Assembly (NCBI RefSeq): GCF_017565305.1 | Contig: NZ_JAGEKP010000003.1 | Coordinates: 186,001 to 250,000, forward strand | Length of the DNA: 64,000 nucleotides | DNA from: Leifsonia sp. TF02-11 | Lineage (GTDB): Bacteria > Actinomycetota > Actinomycetes > Actinomycetales > Microbacteriaceae | Direction: 5' to 3' | Shown here: positions 15,183-22,281 of the stretch, one piece after another | Numbering within the stretch: position 1 is the first letter of the stretch | Layout of the letters: each line of letters opens with the position of its first letter | Made by a program: the position numbers and the translations under genes | The notes under the pieces: model-generated | Database searches by the model: none | Told to the model about the DNA's origin: nothing | Seen by the model: only the letters and a program-made list of their open reading frames with translations

Positions 15183-15902
15183 TCAGCCGTGGTAACTGAT
15201 CTTCGGCCCGCTGTGCCCGCGCTTGCGGCCGAAGTCGTACCGCACGTCCTTCGGAACCTCGGACTGCTTGGCGACCAGCAGGTTGGAGCCGTGCTTCTTC
15301 CACGGGTTCTTCCTCGGGGTGTGGATCTTGTCGTAGCTGCGTTGCTGCGCTTGCGGCCGACTCTTGGCTTGCTCGGCAACGGACTCCACGAACGACTCGG
15401 AGACCCTGGTGTAGGACTCCTCCGCGACGGGGTCGGCCGTGGCCGAGTCGGGGAGAAGGACGATCACGACCGGGTCGTAGTCCGGTTGCCGGTTGTCGCC
15501 GGCAGCGGTGAGGTCGAGCCCCTTCTCTTCCACATTCGCCGGAGTGCTGCACGAGGCGGCCGTGGTGAGCCGGACGTCAAGGATCGTGATCAGACAGATG
15601 TCACCAGCATTGTCGACTCCCGTCCAGAACGACTTCGCGCCCTCCGACCCGAGCTTCTGCAGGGTGCTCCGATCGATCCCGCCCCTGATCAGCTCATCGG
15701 TGTCGATGGTCGCCGGGAATGCGTCCGCGGGCTCATCCAATACGGCGATTACCCGCTCCGGAGACGGCCCATCGGGCCGAGCATCCGCTGTCGCGACGGT
15801 AACGCCCACCGATGCGCCGATGCCGACCGTGAGCACGCATGCGGCAGCGCCCAGAAGCACCCGGCCCCGGCTACCTTCGAGGGTCAGCTGATCGCGTAGC
15901 AT
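15183..15902 (-). CDS. Exported hypothetical protein, unrecognised
   Basis: I do not recognise this 239-residue protein. It has a hydrophobic segment at about residues 14-36 after a short basic start, so it is a secreted or N-anchored protein. About 200 mainly hydrophilic residues follow, with a conserved-looking FWTGVDNAGDICLITIL segment and one further Cys nearby (possible disulfide). The C-terminus is strongly basic (about residues 190-239, many K/R). The start at 15902 overlaps the preceding gene by 19 bases, so the two are co-transcribed. The ribosome site is weak, consistent with coupling. Confidence 0.6.
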   Translation of the reverse strand: MLRDQLTLEGSRGRVLLGAAACVLTVGIGASVGVTVATADARPDGPSPERVIAVLDEPADAFPATIDTDELIRGGIDRSTLQKLGSEGAKSFWTGVDNAGDICLITILDVRLTTAASCSTPANVEEKGLDLTAAGDNRQPDYDPVVIVLLPDSATADPVAEESYTRVSESFVESVAEQAKSRPQAQQRSYDKIHTPRKNPWKKHGSNLLVAKQSEVPKDVRYDFGRKRGHSGPKISYHG

Positions 15903-16297
15903 GTCAGTCCGATCTGCCCCGTGGTCTTTGCTTGAGCGTTGGCCCACCAGCAATTGCTGTAGCCAGGGCTGTACGGAGTGTGCACGAAGCCCAGTCCTCC
16001 GCCCTTTTCGCTGGAGGCTCCCGCGAGCAACCAGCCCGCTCCAGCCGTGTTTGTCAGGTGGAACTGGAAAATGTTCGTCGCTGCGGACCCCTGCGCACCA
16101 CGAATATTCAGCGGTGACTTAGTCTGTCGGATCTGATCGCGGCTCGAGGCGAGCATGTCCGCGTAATAGGTGTTCTTCGCTGACGCGGCAATGGGAACCG
16201 CCGTGGCCCCCAGGACGATCGAGAGGACTGCAACACCGGCGACCTTCGCTCTCCACCTTCTCGGAGACTCCTGCTCCACGTAGTTTCTAAACCTCAC
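15884..16297 (-). CDS. Small exported hypothetical protein, unrecognised
   Basis: This 137-residue protein is unrecognised. A signal or anchor helix spans about residues 18-40 (VAGVAVLSIVLGATAVPIA, then ASA). The mature part is aromatic and glycine-rich (FVHTPYSPGYSNCWWANAQ) with two cysteines near the C-terminus. The GTG at 16297 has GGAG 10 bases upstream, and a sigma-A-like promoter lies at 16379-16408. The GC content here is lower than in neighbours and rare codons such as AGA and AAA appear, which may point to horizontal origin. It leads a two-gene operon with 15183-15902. Confidence 0.6.
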   Translation of the reverse strand: MRFRNYVEQESPRRWRAKVAGVAVLSIVLGATAVPIAASAKNTYYADMLASSRDQIRQTKSPLNIRGAQGSAATNIFQFHLTNTAGAGWLLAGASSEKGGGLGFVHTPYSPGYSNCWWANAQAKTTGQIGLTCYAIS

Positions 16298-16378
16298 GAC
16301 TTGTGTTCTCCGTTCTTACGTCGGCTGCTCCTGGCTCCCACACGGAGAGCCGGATCTTTCGTGAACAGCACACCAGCG

Positions 16379-16408
16379 ATCATAAAGCATGTGAAGTTTT
16401 ACTCACAA
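16379..16408 (-). promoter_or_regulatory. Sigma-A-like promoter for the exported pair
   Basis: On the minus strand TTGTGA (16408-16403) and TATGAT (16384-16379) are separated by 18 bases. This is the clearest canonical promoter in the window, inside a locally AT-rich stretch. The rest of the 209-base gap shows no gene. Confidence 0.6.
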
Positions 16409-16506
16409 CCACTTCAAGCGGAATCGATATTGTCGAATCCGGCGTCGACCGTTCGACGTTCCGGTGAACGACTCACATCGACGACACGCGACAGAGAGGA
16501 CCGATC

Positions 16507-16866
16507 ATGGCTCAGTTCGCCATCTTCATCTACGGCAATGGGATCGCCGGAACACCTGAGGAGCTCGCCGAGCACGACCGCCACACGGAGGACATGATCC
16601 GTGACGGCGAGCTGGTCGCCGCGTTCGCGCTGGCCCCGTTCACGGAGTCGACCTCGATCAGGGGCACCGGCACGACCGACGGCCCCTACACCGAGTCGAA
16701 GGAGATCATCGCGGGACTCGGCATCGTCGAGGCCGCGGATCGGGAGGCCGCACTCGCGATCGCGCGTCGCAACCCGGCGACCTGGCAGGGTGGCGGGGTG
16801 GAGGTACGCGAGGTGATCGGAGGGTACATCCGCTCGGAAGGAACGCCCGATACGCTCACTGCATGA
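16507..16866 (+). CDS. YCII-related (DGPF) domain protein
   Basis: The 119-residue protein has the YCII/DGPF ferredoxin-like fold: an N-terminal strand AQFAIFIYGNG, and a central segment SIRGTGTTDGPYTESKEIIAGLGIVEA that carries the DGP motif. Such proteins are usually linked to ECF sigma factors, but none is visible here. GAGAGGACC precedes the ATG. It overlaps the NUDIX gene by 4 bases. Confidence 0.88.
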   Translation: MAQFAIFIYGNGIAGTPEELAEHDRHTEDMIRDGELVAAFALAPFTESTSIRGTGTTDGPYTESKEIIAGLGIVEAADREAALAIARRNPATWQGGGVEVREVIGGYIRSEGTPDTLTA

Positions 16867-17525
16867 GCTCTGACGGACGACCCGGCCACGACCTCCCCGA
16901 CAGCCGCGGCCGCACAGGCCTCAACCGCACGGGACTCGACACCACCGGCAACCCCGACGTGCGCATCCGCGACGTGGAGGTCGTCTCGGACGGGTGGCAC
17001 GTCCTCCGTCGGACGACCTTCGACTATCGCGGCCGCGATGGCGCGTGGGCCACGCACTCCCGGGAGACCTACGACCGCGGCAACGGGGCGACCGTGCTGC
17101 TCTACGACCCCGTCGGGCGCACGCTGCTGCTCTCGCGCCAGTTCCGCCTCCCCGCCTACGTCAACGGCCACCCCGACGGGATGCTGGTGGAGGCCGCCGC
17201 CGGACTCCTCGACGGCGACGCGCCGGAGGAGGCGATCCGCAGGGAGGCCGCCGAGGAACTCGGTGTGCAGGTGGGCGCGCTCGAGCACCTCTTCGACCTG
17301 TTCATGAGTCCCGGCTCGGTCACCGAGTGCGTGCACTTCTACGCAGCCGAGTACCTTCCTGCCGCGATCGTGGGAGGCGGCGGGCTCGCCGAGGAGGGCG
17401 AGGAGATCGAGCCGGTGACCGTCGGGTACGACGAGGCACTCGCCATGATCGCCGACGGGCGCATCGTCGACGGCAAGACGGTCATCCTGCTGCAGTGGGC
17501 GGCGCTGAATCTGTTCGAGCGCTGA
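16863..17525 (+). CDS. NUDIX hydrolase, NudK/GDP-mannose pyrophosphatase-like
   Basis: The 220-residue protein has a complete Nudix box (GLLDGDAPEEAIRREAAEEL) at about residues 117-138 that provides the Mg2+ glutamates. The SRQFRLPAYVNGHPDGMLVEAAAG lead-in and the MSPGSVTECVHFYAAEY strand match the ADP-ribose/GDP-mannose pyrophosphatase subfamily (NudK/YffH). It would hydrolyse nucleotide sugars to NMP and sugar phosphate. The 35-residue N-terminal tail before the fold is extra. Confidence 0.87.
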   Translation: MSSDGRPGHDLPDSRGRTGLNRTGLDTTGNPDVRIRDVEVVSDGWHVLRRTTFDYRGRDGAWATHSRETYDRGNGATVLLYDPVGRTLLLSRQFRLPAYVNGHPDGMLVEAAAGLLDGDAPEEAIRREAAEELGVQVGALEHLFDLFMSPGSVTECVHFYAAEYLPAAIVGGGGLAEEGEEIEPVTVGYDEALAMIADGRIVDGKTVILLQWAALNLFER

Positions 17526-17537
17526 TTGTCTTCGAGC

Positions 17538-17556
17538 GCTGACGCGTCGCGTCAGC
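17538..17556. terminator. Terminator hairpin between converging NUDIX and LysE genes
   Basis: GCTGACGC and GCGTCAGC form a perfect 8-bp stem around GTC. The hairpin includes the LysE stop codon, so it sits at the 3' end of both converging genes. Confidence 0.6.
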
Positions 17557-18172
17557 CGTGGAGGAACCGCTCGACCAGCAGGCTGGTGCCGATGAGCACC
17601 ATCATCGCTCCCGACAGCTTGGCGACGACCACCAGGGCGCGCGGGCGTGAACGGAGCAGCCGGCGCGCCAGGAGGGCGACGACCGTGTAGATCACGGCGA
17701 TGTCCGCGAGGTGCAGTGCGCCGAGCACGAGCATCTGCGCCGCGGCGGGCATCCCGCCCGGGCTGGTGAACTGCGGGAGGAGCGCCAGCAGCAGGAGCAG
17801 CCCCTTCGGGTTGATGCCGCTGACACCCGCGCCGCGCAGGAACTGCGCCCGCGCGCTGCCGGCGATGGGCTCGCCGTGCGGGCCGACCGGCTCCACGCGG
17901 CGCAGGAGGGCGTTCATGCCCAGCCAGATCAGGTAGGCGCCACCGCCCACGGTGAGCACGGTGAGGACCACCGGGTACTGCGTGACGAGCGCACCGACGC
18001 CGATGGCGACGCCCGCGATCACGATCGCGTAGGCCGTCAGCATTCCGAGGATGGACGGCACCACGGAGCGTGCGCGCAGGCCGGCGCCGATGACGTACGC
18101 CCAGTCGGCTCCGGGGGTCAGTGCGAGCAGGACGGCGATGGTCCAGAACTGCGCGACGAGTGCGAGGTCCAT
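17552..18172 (-). CDS. LysE/RhtB-family amino acid exporter
   Basis: The 206-residue protein has five to six membrane helices and the LysE hallmark ALTPGADWAYVIGAGLRAR in the first loop, with SGINPKGLLLLLALLPQF in the middle. It exports amino acids such as homoserine, threonine or branched-chain acids. It is divergent from an Lrp/AsnC regulator, the usual arrangement for amino-acid-induced export. Confidence 0.9.
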   Translation of the reverse strand: MDLALVAQFWTIAVLLALTPGADWAYVIGAGLRARSVVPSILGMLTAYAIVIAGVAIGVGALVTQYPVVLTVLTVGGGAYLIWLGMNALLRRVEPVGPHGEPIAGSARAQFLRGAGVSGINPKGLLLLLALLPQFTSPGGMPAAAQMLVLGALHLADIAVIYTVVALLARRLLRSRPRALVVVAKLSGAMMVLIGTSLLVERFLHG

Positions 18173-18240
18173 GGCGGAGAAGCTACGCGAAAGAACGCGA
18201 AAGGTGCTTCGAAATCTGCGGCCGAATCGCGGTTCGTGTA

Positions 18241-18254
18241 GCAGAATCTTCTGC
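18241..18254. promoter_or_regulatory. Lrp-type operator candidate next to the regulator start
   Basis: Arms GCAGAA and TTCTGC with a 2-base centre end immediately before the ATG of the Lrp gene, in the gap shared with lysE. This fits autorepression. Confidence 0.5.
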
Positions 18255-18710
18255 ATGGACAATCTGGATCGGGAGATTCTCTCAGCGTTGCAGGAGGACG
18301 GCCGGATCAGTGTCACCGAGCTGGCCTCCCGGGTCGGCCTCAGCCTGTCCGCGTGCCACCGGCGCGTGCGCGAGCTGGAGCAGTCCGGCGTCATCGAGCA
18401 GTACCGAGCGGTCGTGTCGCCGACTGCCGTCGGCCTCACCTTCGAGGCGATCGTCTTCGTCACGATCAGCCGAACCGACCCGGACACGGTCGGAGCGTTC
18501 GAGGAGGCCGTGGTCGCCATCCCGAACGTCACGGAGGCCGAACGTCTCTTCGGCGACCCCGACTACATGCTGCGCATCCTCACCCCGAGCCTGGCCGCCT
18601 ACCAGGAGCTCTACGACGGCCCGCTCGGCGGCCTCCCTGGCATCCAGCGGATGACGTCGACGCTGGTGATGAAGCGGCTGGGTGCGGGGGCGGGGGTGCC
18701 GTTGGGGTGA
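18255..18710 (+). CDS. Lrp/AsnC-family transcriptional regulator
   Basis: The 151-residue protein has an N-terminal helix-turn-helix (LDREILSALQEDGRISVTELASRVGLSLSACHRRVRELEQSGVI) and the C-terminal RAM/AsnC ligand domain with the GDPDYMLRILTP strand. It is divergent from lysE and probably activates export when amino acids accumulate. The C-terminus ends in a Gly-rich tail. Confidence 0.92.
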   Translation: MDNLDREILSALQEDGRISVTELASRVGLSLSACHRRVRELEQSGVIEQYRAVVSPTAVGLTFEAIVFVTISRTDPDTVGAFEEAVVAIPNVTEAERLFGDPDYMLRILTPSLAAYQELYDGPLGGLPGIQRMTSTLVMKRLGAGAGVPLG

Positions 18711-18741
18711 GGGGGTGACAGCAGATGCTGGACACGCCACC

Positions 18742-18783
18742 CCTGACCGTGTATGGTCAGGAACCCTGCGCCGCCCGGCGCAG
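18742..18783 (+). ncRNA. Two stable hairpins at the head of the rtcB leader
   Basis: Hairpin 1 has CCTGACC (18742-18748) pairing with GGTCAGG (18755-18761) around a 6-base loop. Hairpin 2 has CTGCGCC (18766-18772) pairing with GGCGCAG (18777-18783) around GCCC. Both stems are perfect and sit upstream of a small ORF and rtcB. I recognise no known RNA family; they could end the lrp transcript or form a regulatory leader. Confidence 0.5.
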
Positions 18784-18821
18784 ACGGCCCCGGCGGCACG
18801 CTCACGAAGGAGGGAACCAGG

Positions 18822-18893
18822 ATGCGGAATTCCGCTGATCTGAAGCGCTATCAGCGCACCCTCCGACTGAGCGAGCGCTCTCGGGGTCTGTAG
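18822..18893 (+). CDS. 23-residue leader peptide candidate upstream of rtcB
   Basis: An ATG at 18822 is preceded by AAGGAGGGAACC, a ribosome site as strong as any in the window. The peptide starts MRNSADLKRY, has six arginines in 23 residues and ends at TAG 18891-18893. A 14-bp palindrome (18898-18911) and a 9-bp hairpin (18915-18939) follow before rtcB, the layout of a translation-coupled leader. It may instead be a small functional protein. Coding status is inferred from the ribosome site alone. Confidence 0.45.
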   Translation: MRNSADLKRYQRTLRLSERSRGL

Positions 18894-18897
18894 CACC

Positions 18898-18939
18898 GCA
18901 TCCGCGGATGCCCGCAGCCCCGGCCGTTTACCGGGGCTG
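18898..18939 (+). promoter_or_regulatory. Hairpins between leader peptide and rtcB
   Basis: GCATCCGCGGATGC is self-complementary (18898-18911). CAGCCCCGG (18915-18923) pairs with CCGGGGCTG (18931-18939) around a 7-base loop. No U-run follows, so a translational or processing role is more likely than simple termination. The remaining bases to 19012 contain only the rtcB ribosome site region (GAAAGGA). Confidence 0.5.
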
Positions 18940-19012
18940 TCCCTTCATCTCTCCCGTCACATCGGGGAGCGTGGACCGTCCCGGCCCACCCCTGAGAAGA
19001 GACGAAAGGACA

Positions 19013-20188
19013 ATGGAGAGAATCTCGAACCGCCTGCTCAACTGGGCCTCCCTGCTGGAGGACCGGACGAGAGACCAGGCGGTCACCACCTCGCGGATGC
19101 CGTTCATCCACCCCCACCTCGCCTTGATGCCGGATGCGCACCTGGGCCTCGGTGCGACGGTCGGCTCGGTCATCCCCACCCTCGGCGCCGTCATGCCCGC
19201 CGCCGTGGGTGTAGACATCGGCTGCGGGATGATCGCTGTGCGCACCCAGTTCACGCGGGAGGACGTCGAGAGTGTCGCCGCCCCGCTGTCGGCACTGCGT
19301 GAGGCGATCGAGCGCGCGATTCCGCTCTCGGCCGGCGGCAAGAACAACCGGGTGGTCGCGACCGCTCAGCCGCGCGTCGACGAGCTCATCCGGATGGCGG
19401 ACGACATCGGGCTCGAACCGGCCGACCACGTGAAGGACTGGCAGCGTCAACTCGGTTCGCTCGGATCCGGCAACCACTTCATCGAGGTGAGCCTGGACGA
19501 GACCGACACTGTGTGGCTGTTCCTGCACTCCGGGTCTCGCGGCGTGGGTAACCGGATCGCCGGCCACCACATCAAGGTCGCCCAGACGTTGATGGAGAAG
19601 TGGTGGATCGAGCTCCCGGATCGTGATCTGGCCTACCTCGTCGAGGGCACGCCGGAGTTCGACGCGTACATCGCGGAACTGCGGTGGGCGCAGCATTTCG
19701 CGCTGCTCAACCGTGAGGAGATGATGGATCGCGTGGTCCGCCAGACCGAGGAGTACTTCGGTACGGCGGTCGTGGAGCGTGAGCGCATCAACTGCCACCA
19801 CAACTTCACGGAGCGCGAGCGTCACTTCGGCAAGGAGGTGTGGGTGTCGCGCAAGGGCGCCATCTCGGCCAGGGAGGGCCAGCTCGGCCTCATCCCCGGT
19901 TCGATGGGGACGGCGTCCTACGTGGTCGCAGGCCGGGGCAACCCGCTCGCACTGCACTCGTCGCCGCACGGCGCCGGGCGGCAGTTCTCGCGGTCGGCCG
20001 CCCGCAAGGCGTTCACGATCGACCAGCTGCGTGAGGCCATGACCGGGATCGAGTTCCGCGACACGGACGCGTTCCTCGACGAGATCCCCCAGGCCTACAA
20101 GCCGATCGACCAGGTGATGGCGGACGCGGCGGACCTCGTGGAGATCCGGCACACGCTGCGACAGATCGTCAACGTGAAGGGGAACTGA
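19013..20188 (+). CDS. rtcB: RtcB-family 3'-phosphate RNA ligase
   Basis: The 391-residue protein joins RNA 2',3'-cyclic phosphate or 3'-phosphate ends to 5'-OH ends using GTP and Mn2+. Metal ligands are recognisable: MPDAHLG, GVDIGCGM (D68 and C71), LGSGNHFIE, HSGSRGVG and CHHNF. The GTP-binding histidine region is SSPHGAGRQFSRS. It repairs tRNAs cut by toxin nucleases. It is of the short actinobacterial type, with no archease or rtcA neighbour. It stands alone behind an unusual 300-base leader. Confidence 0.93.
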   Translation: MERISNRLLNWASLLEDRTRDQAVTTSRMPFIHPHLALMPDAHLGLGATVGSVIPTLGAVMPAAVGVDIGCGMIAVRTQFTREDVESVAAPLSALREAIERAIPLSAGGKNNRVVATAQPRVDELIRMADDIGLEPADHVKDWQRQLGSLGSGNHFIEVSLDETDTVWLFLHSGSRGVGNRIAGHHIKVAQTLMEKWWIELPDRDLAYLVEGTPEFDAYIAELRWAQHFALLNREEMMDRVVRQTEEYFGTAVVERERINCHHNFTERERHFGKEVWVSRKGAISAREGQLGLIPGSMGTASYVVAGRGNPLALHSSPHGAGRQFSRSAARKAFTIDQLREAMTGIEFRDTDAFLDEIPQAYKPIDQVMADAADLVEIRHTLRQIVNVKGN

Positions 20189-20202
20189 TGGCAGGGGGAA
20201 TC

Positions 20203-20240
20203 ACGCGGGGTCGTGTCGTTTCGGCGACGCGACCCCGCGT
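20203..20240 (+). terminator. rtcB terminator hairpin
   Basis: ACGCGGGGTCG (20203-20213) pairs perfectly with CGACCCCGCGT (20230-20240) across a 16-base loop, 15 bases after the rtcB stop. Confidence 0.7.
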
Positions 20241-20264
20241 CCGCCGGTGCGAGAGCGGGCAGCC

Positions 20265-20810
20265 ATGAGCCCGTGGGATCCGCAGGTCTCGGGATGGCGA
20301 CCGGACTTCCGACCGGCCGACGAGCAGTTCGAGGGCCATGCCGCGCGGCTTCGTGCGTTGGTCGGACGTCGACTGGTCGAGGGATGGACGGTGTGGATCG
20401 TCGACGAGGACTGGTTCGCCGACCTCCCGGTGGTCATGCGTTTCGACGACGGCTCCCAGTTGGAGGTCTCGTGGAAGAAGTTCGATGATCTCTCGCTCAC
20501 GTGGGACACGATCGATGTGAACGAGCCTCCGAGCACCTGGGTGGACTGGCCGCTCGAATGGCGTCGGAACGCTCATGCCCCGCTGGCGGCCCTGATCGGT
20601 GGCGCCGTGAGGGAGGTCCGTACGACGAGCTTCCTCTTCGAGACGTGGAACGCCGACAATCGGTCGGACAGAACCGCGGCGTGGCTCACGACGGGCCTCT
20701 GGCTGGCCACCGATCGCGGCGACCTTCACGTGTTCAACGCACTGGACGAGAACGGTCTGGCCGCCGAGGGTTTCGACCGGGATGCGTCGCATGACTGGCG
20801 CCCGATCTGA
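20265..20810 (+). CDS. Hypothetical cytoplasmic protein
   Basis: I do not recognise this 181-residue protein. It is acidic, tryptophan-rich (for example GWTVWIVDEDWF and SWKKFDDLSLTWDTIDV), with no signal peptide or membrane helix, and looks like an all-beta domain. The ATG at 20265 is preferred over an in-frame GTG at 20247 because a GAGAGCGGG ribosome-like site precedes it. It converges on the exported M15-like gene with only 9 bases between them. Confidence 0.65.
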   Translation: MSPWDPQVSGWRPDFRPADEQFEGHAARLRALVGRRLVEGWTVWIVDEDWFADLPVVMRFDDGSQLEVSWKKFDDLSLTWDTIDVNEPPSTWVDWPLEWRRNAHAPLAALIGGAVREVRTTSFLFETWNADNRSDRTAAWLTTGLWLATDRGDLHVFNALDENGLAAEGFDRDASHDWRPI

Positions 20811-20819
20811 CCGCAGCGA

Positions 20820-21962
20820 TCACCCGTACCGGAGCGTCGCCCCCGACGACTTCAGGAAGTCGATGTGCAGGTGGTTGCAGGTGTCGGAGAACGGCGCGAA
20901 GTGCTCGAGGCTGATGGAGGCGCGGCACTCGACCTGGCCGAGGCCGGTTCCGCTCGGGACGAGCGGGTCGAGGAGGTGGATCAGCTGCACAGAGCGCGAG
21001 TCGCCGCCCGTCAGCGCCGAGCCGTTGAGGAGGTAGAAGTCGACAGCGTGGCCACCGCCGTCGGCATAGTGCGCCGACTCCGTGCCCGCGCCTTCGATCT
21101 GGCCGGTGCACTTGCGGTTGATGTCGCTGATGCCGACCTGGCTGAAGTTGTCGAGCGCGACCGAGATGGCCTGAAGCACGCGGTAGTCGACGCCGCAGTT
21201 CGGCACCACCTTGCCCTCGGCGAGGTTGGCGATCTCGGGGATGTGGTTGGGGGTGGAGCCGACGAGTCGGCCCGCTGCGACGGCGCCCATGAGCTGCACG
21301 GCGAGAGCCTGGACGGTCGGGGACACCGTGCTGTTGGTGGTGGAGTCGAGCGCCTGCGGGCTTTCGGCGATGCCGAGGCCGTCGCGGGAGACGACCTGAG
21401 CGGTCGCATCGCCACCGGTCAACGTCTGCACGGCGAGCGCGGTGCGAGCGGATCCGGCGGTGGTGGCCTCCCCAGTGCTGGCATAGGAGGGCAGGGCCGC
21501 GGTGCCGAAGAAGGCCGTCAGAGCGACGAGGACGAAGACGTGGAAGCTGCGGCGGCGGCGGTTCTCGACGAAGATGCCCCGCCGCGGGTGGCGGGGGTCG
21601 CGCGGATCGGCGACCGACGGGCCGGCCGAGACGTGCGTCTCCGGCACCGTCGTCGGCAGCGCAGCGGCGGCGCGACGGTCGGCCCGGGAGAGCCGCGTCG
21701 GCTTGACGACGACGCGCTCACGGACGACCTTCTTCGCACCAGCCTTCTGCGCGCGGCGCGGTCGGGAGCGCTCGGCCTCCAGGGCTGCACGCCGACTCGA
21801 CGCAGCAGGCGCCGGGACGGCGGGCGTCGACGGCGCCAGGAAATCGCCTCGCGTGAAGTCGCTCACCGGGTCGGCGACCGCCTGCGTCTGCGCGTCCACG
21901 TCGAGGACGACGGGTGCCCGATAGCTGCGGCGAGGCCGCAGAGGGGCAGGCGACTTGGGCAA
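20820..21962 (-). CDS. Membrane-anchored M15-peptidase-like exported protein
   Basis: The 380-residue protein begins with a 130-residue disordered, basic cytoplasmic segment, then one membrane helix (FHVFVLVALTAFFGTAALPSYA). The outer domain has GGGHAVDFYLLNG and a C-terminal CNHLHIDF motif, the His-x6-Asp and His-x-His zinc pattern of D-Ala-D-Ala carboxypeptidase (VanY/M15) folds, plus cysteines that could pair. A peptidoglycan role is inferred; catalysis is unproven. The TTG start at 21962 is supported by AGGAAG 7 bases upstream and by absence of an ATG. Confidence 0.7.
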   Translation of the reverse strand: MPKSPAPLRPRRSYRAPVVLDVDAQTQAVADPVSDFTRGDFLAPSTPAVPAPAASSRRAALEAERSRPRRAQKAGAKKVVRERVVVKPTRLSRADRRAAAALPTTVPETHVSAGPSVADPRDPRHPRRGIFVENRRRRSFHVFVLVALTAFFGTAALPSYASTGEATTAGSARTALAVQTLTGGDATAQVVSRDGLGIAESPQALDSTTNSTVSPTVQALAVQLMGAVAAGRLVGSTPNHIPEIANLAEGKVVPNCGVDYRVLQAISVALDNFSQVGISDINRKCTGQIEGAGTESAHYADGGGHAVDFYLLNGSALTGGDSRSVQLIHLLDPLVPSGTGLGQVECRASISLEHFAPFSDTCNHLHIDFLKSSGATLRYG

Positions 21963-22048
21963 GCGAAACTTCCTGGACGGTCGGGTCGAGGCGTCGTGGG
22001 GGGGACGACGGCTTCAGGCGTACCAACCATTTCTACCTCATTTCGGCT

Positions 22049-22092
22049 GGACGTTCTATCAATGCGGATGAATAGATCCGACGAGAACGTCC
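22049..22092. promoter_or_regulatory. Nested inverted repeats in a 319-base gap
   Basis: Outer arms GGACGTTCT (22049-22057) and AGAACGTCC (22084-22092) enclose inner arms CGGAT (22065-22069) and ATCCG (22076-22080). The element lies about 90 bases upstream of the M15-like gene, in an AT-richer patch. It could be an operator or an RNA hairpin. The rest of the gap from 21963 to 22281 shows no gene. Confidence 0.55.
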
Positions 22093-22281
22093 GACCGACG
22101 AGAAATGGCGAACGCCTGAGCAGGAAGGAGAATCGGGGTCGGGGCGCATCCCGCGCGTTCGGGTCACGCAGAAGCACCCCGGGCCCGGATTGATCTCGGA
22201 TGCGGGTCCGATAGTCACGAAGATAGCTCCGCGGATCCGCGCGAGGACGGGCGGGTACGGCTGTTACGACAGGCGCGGGGC

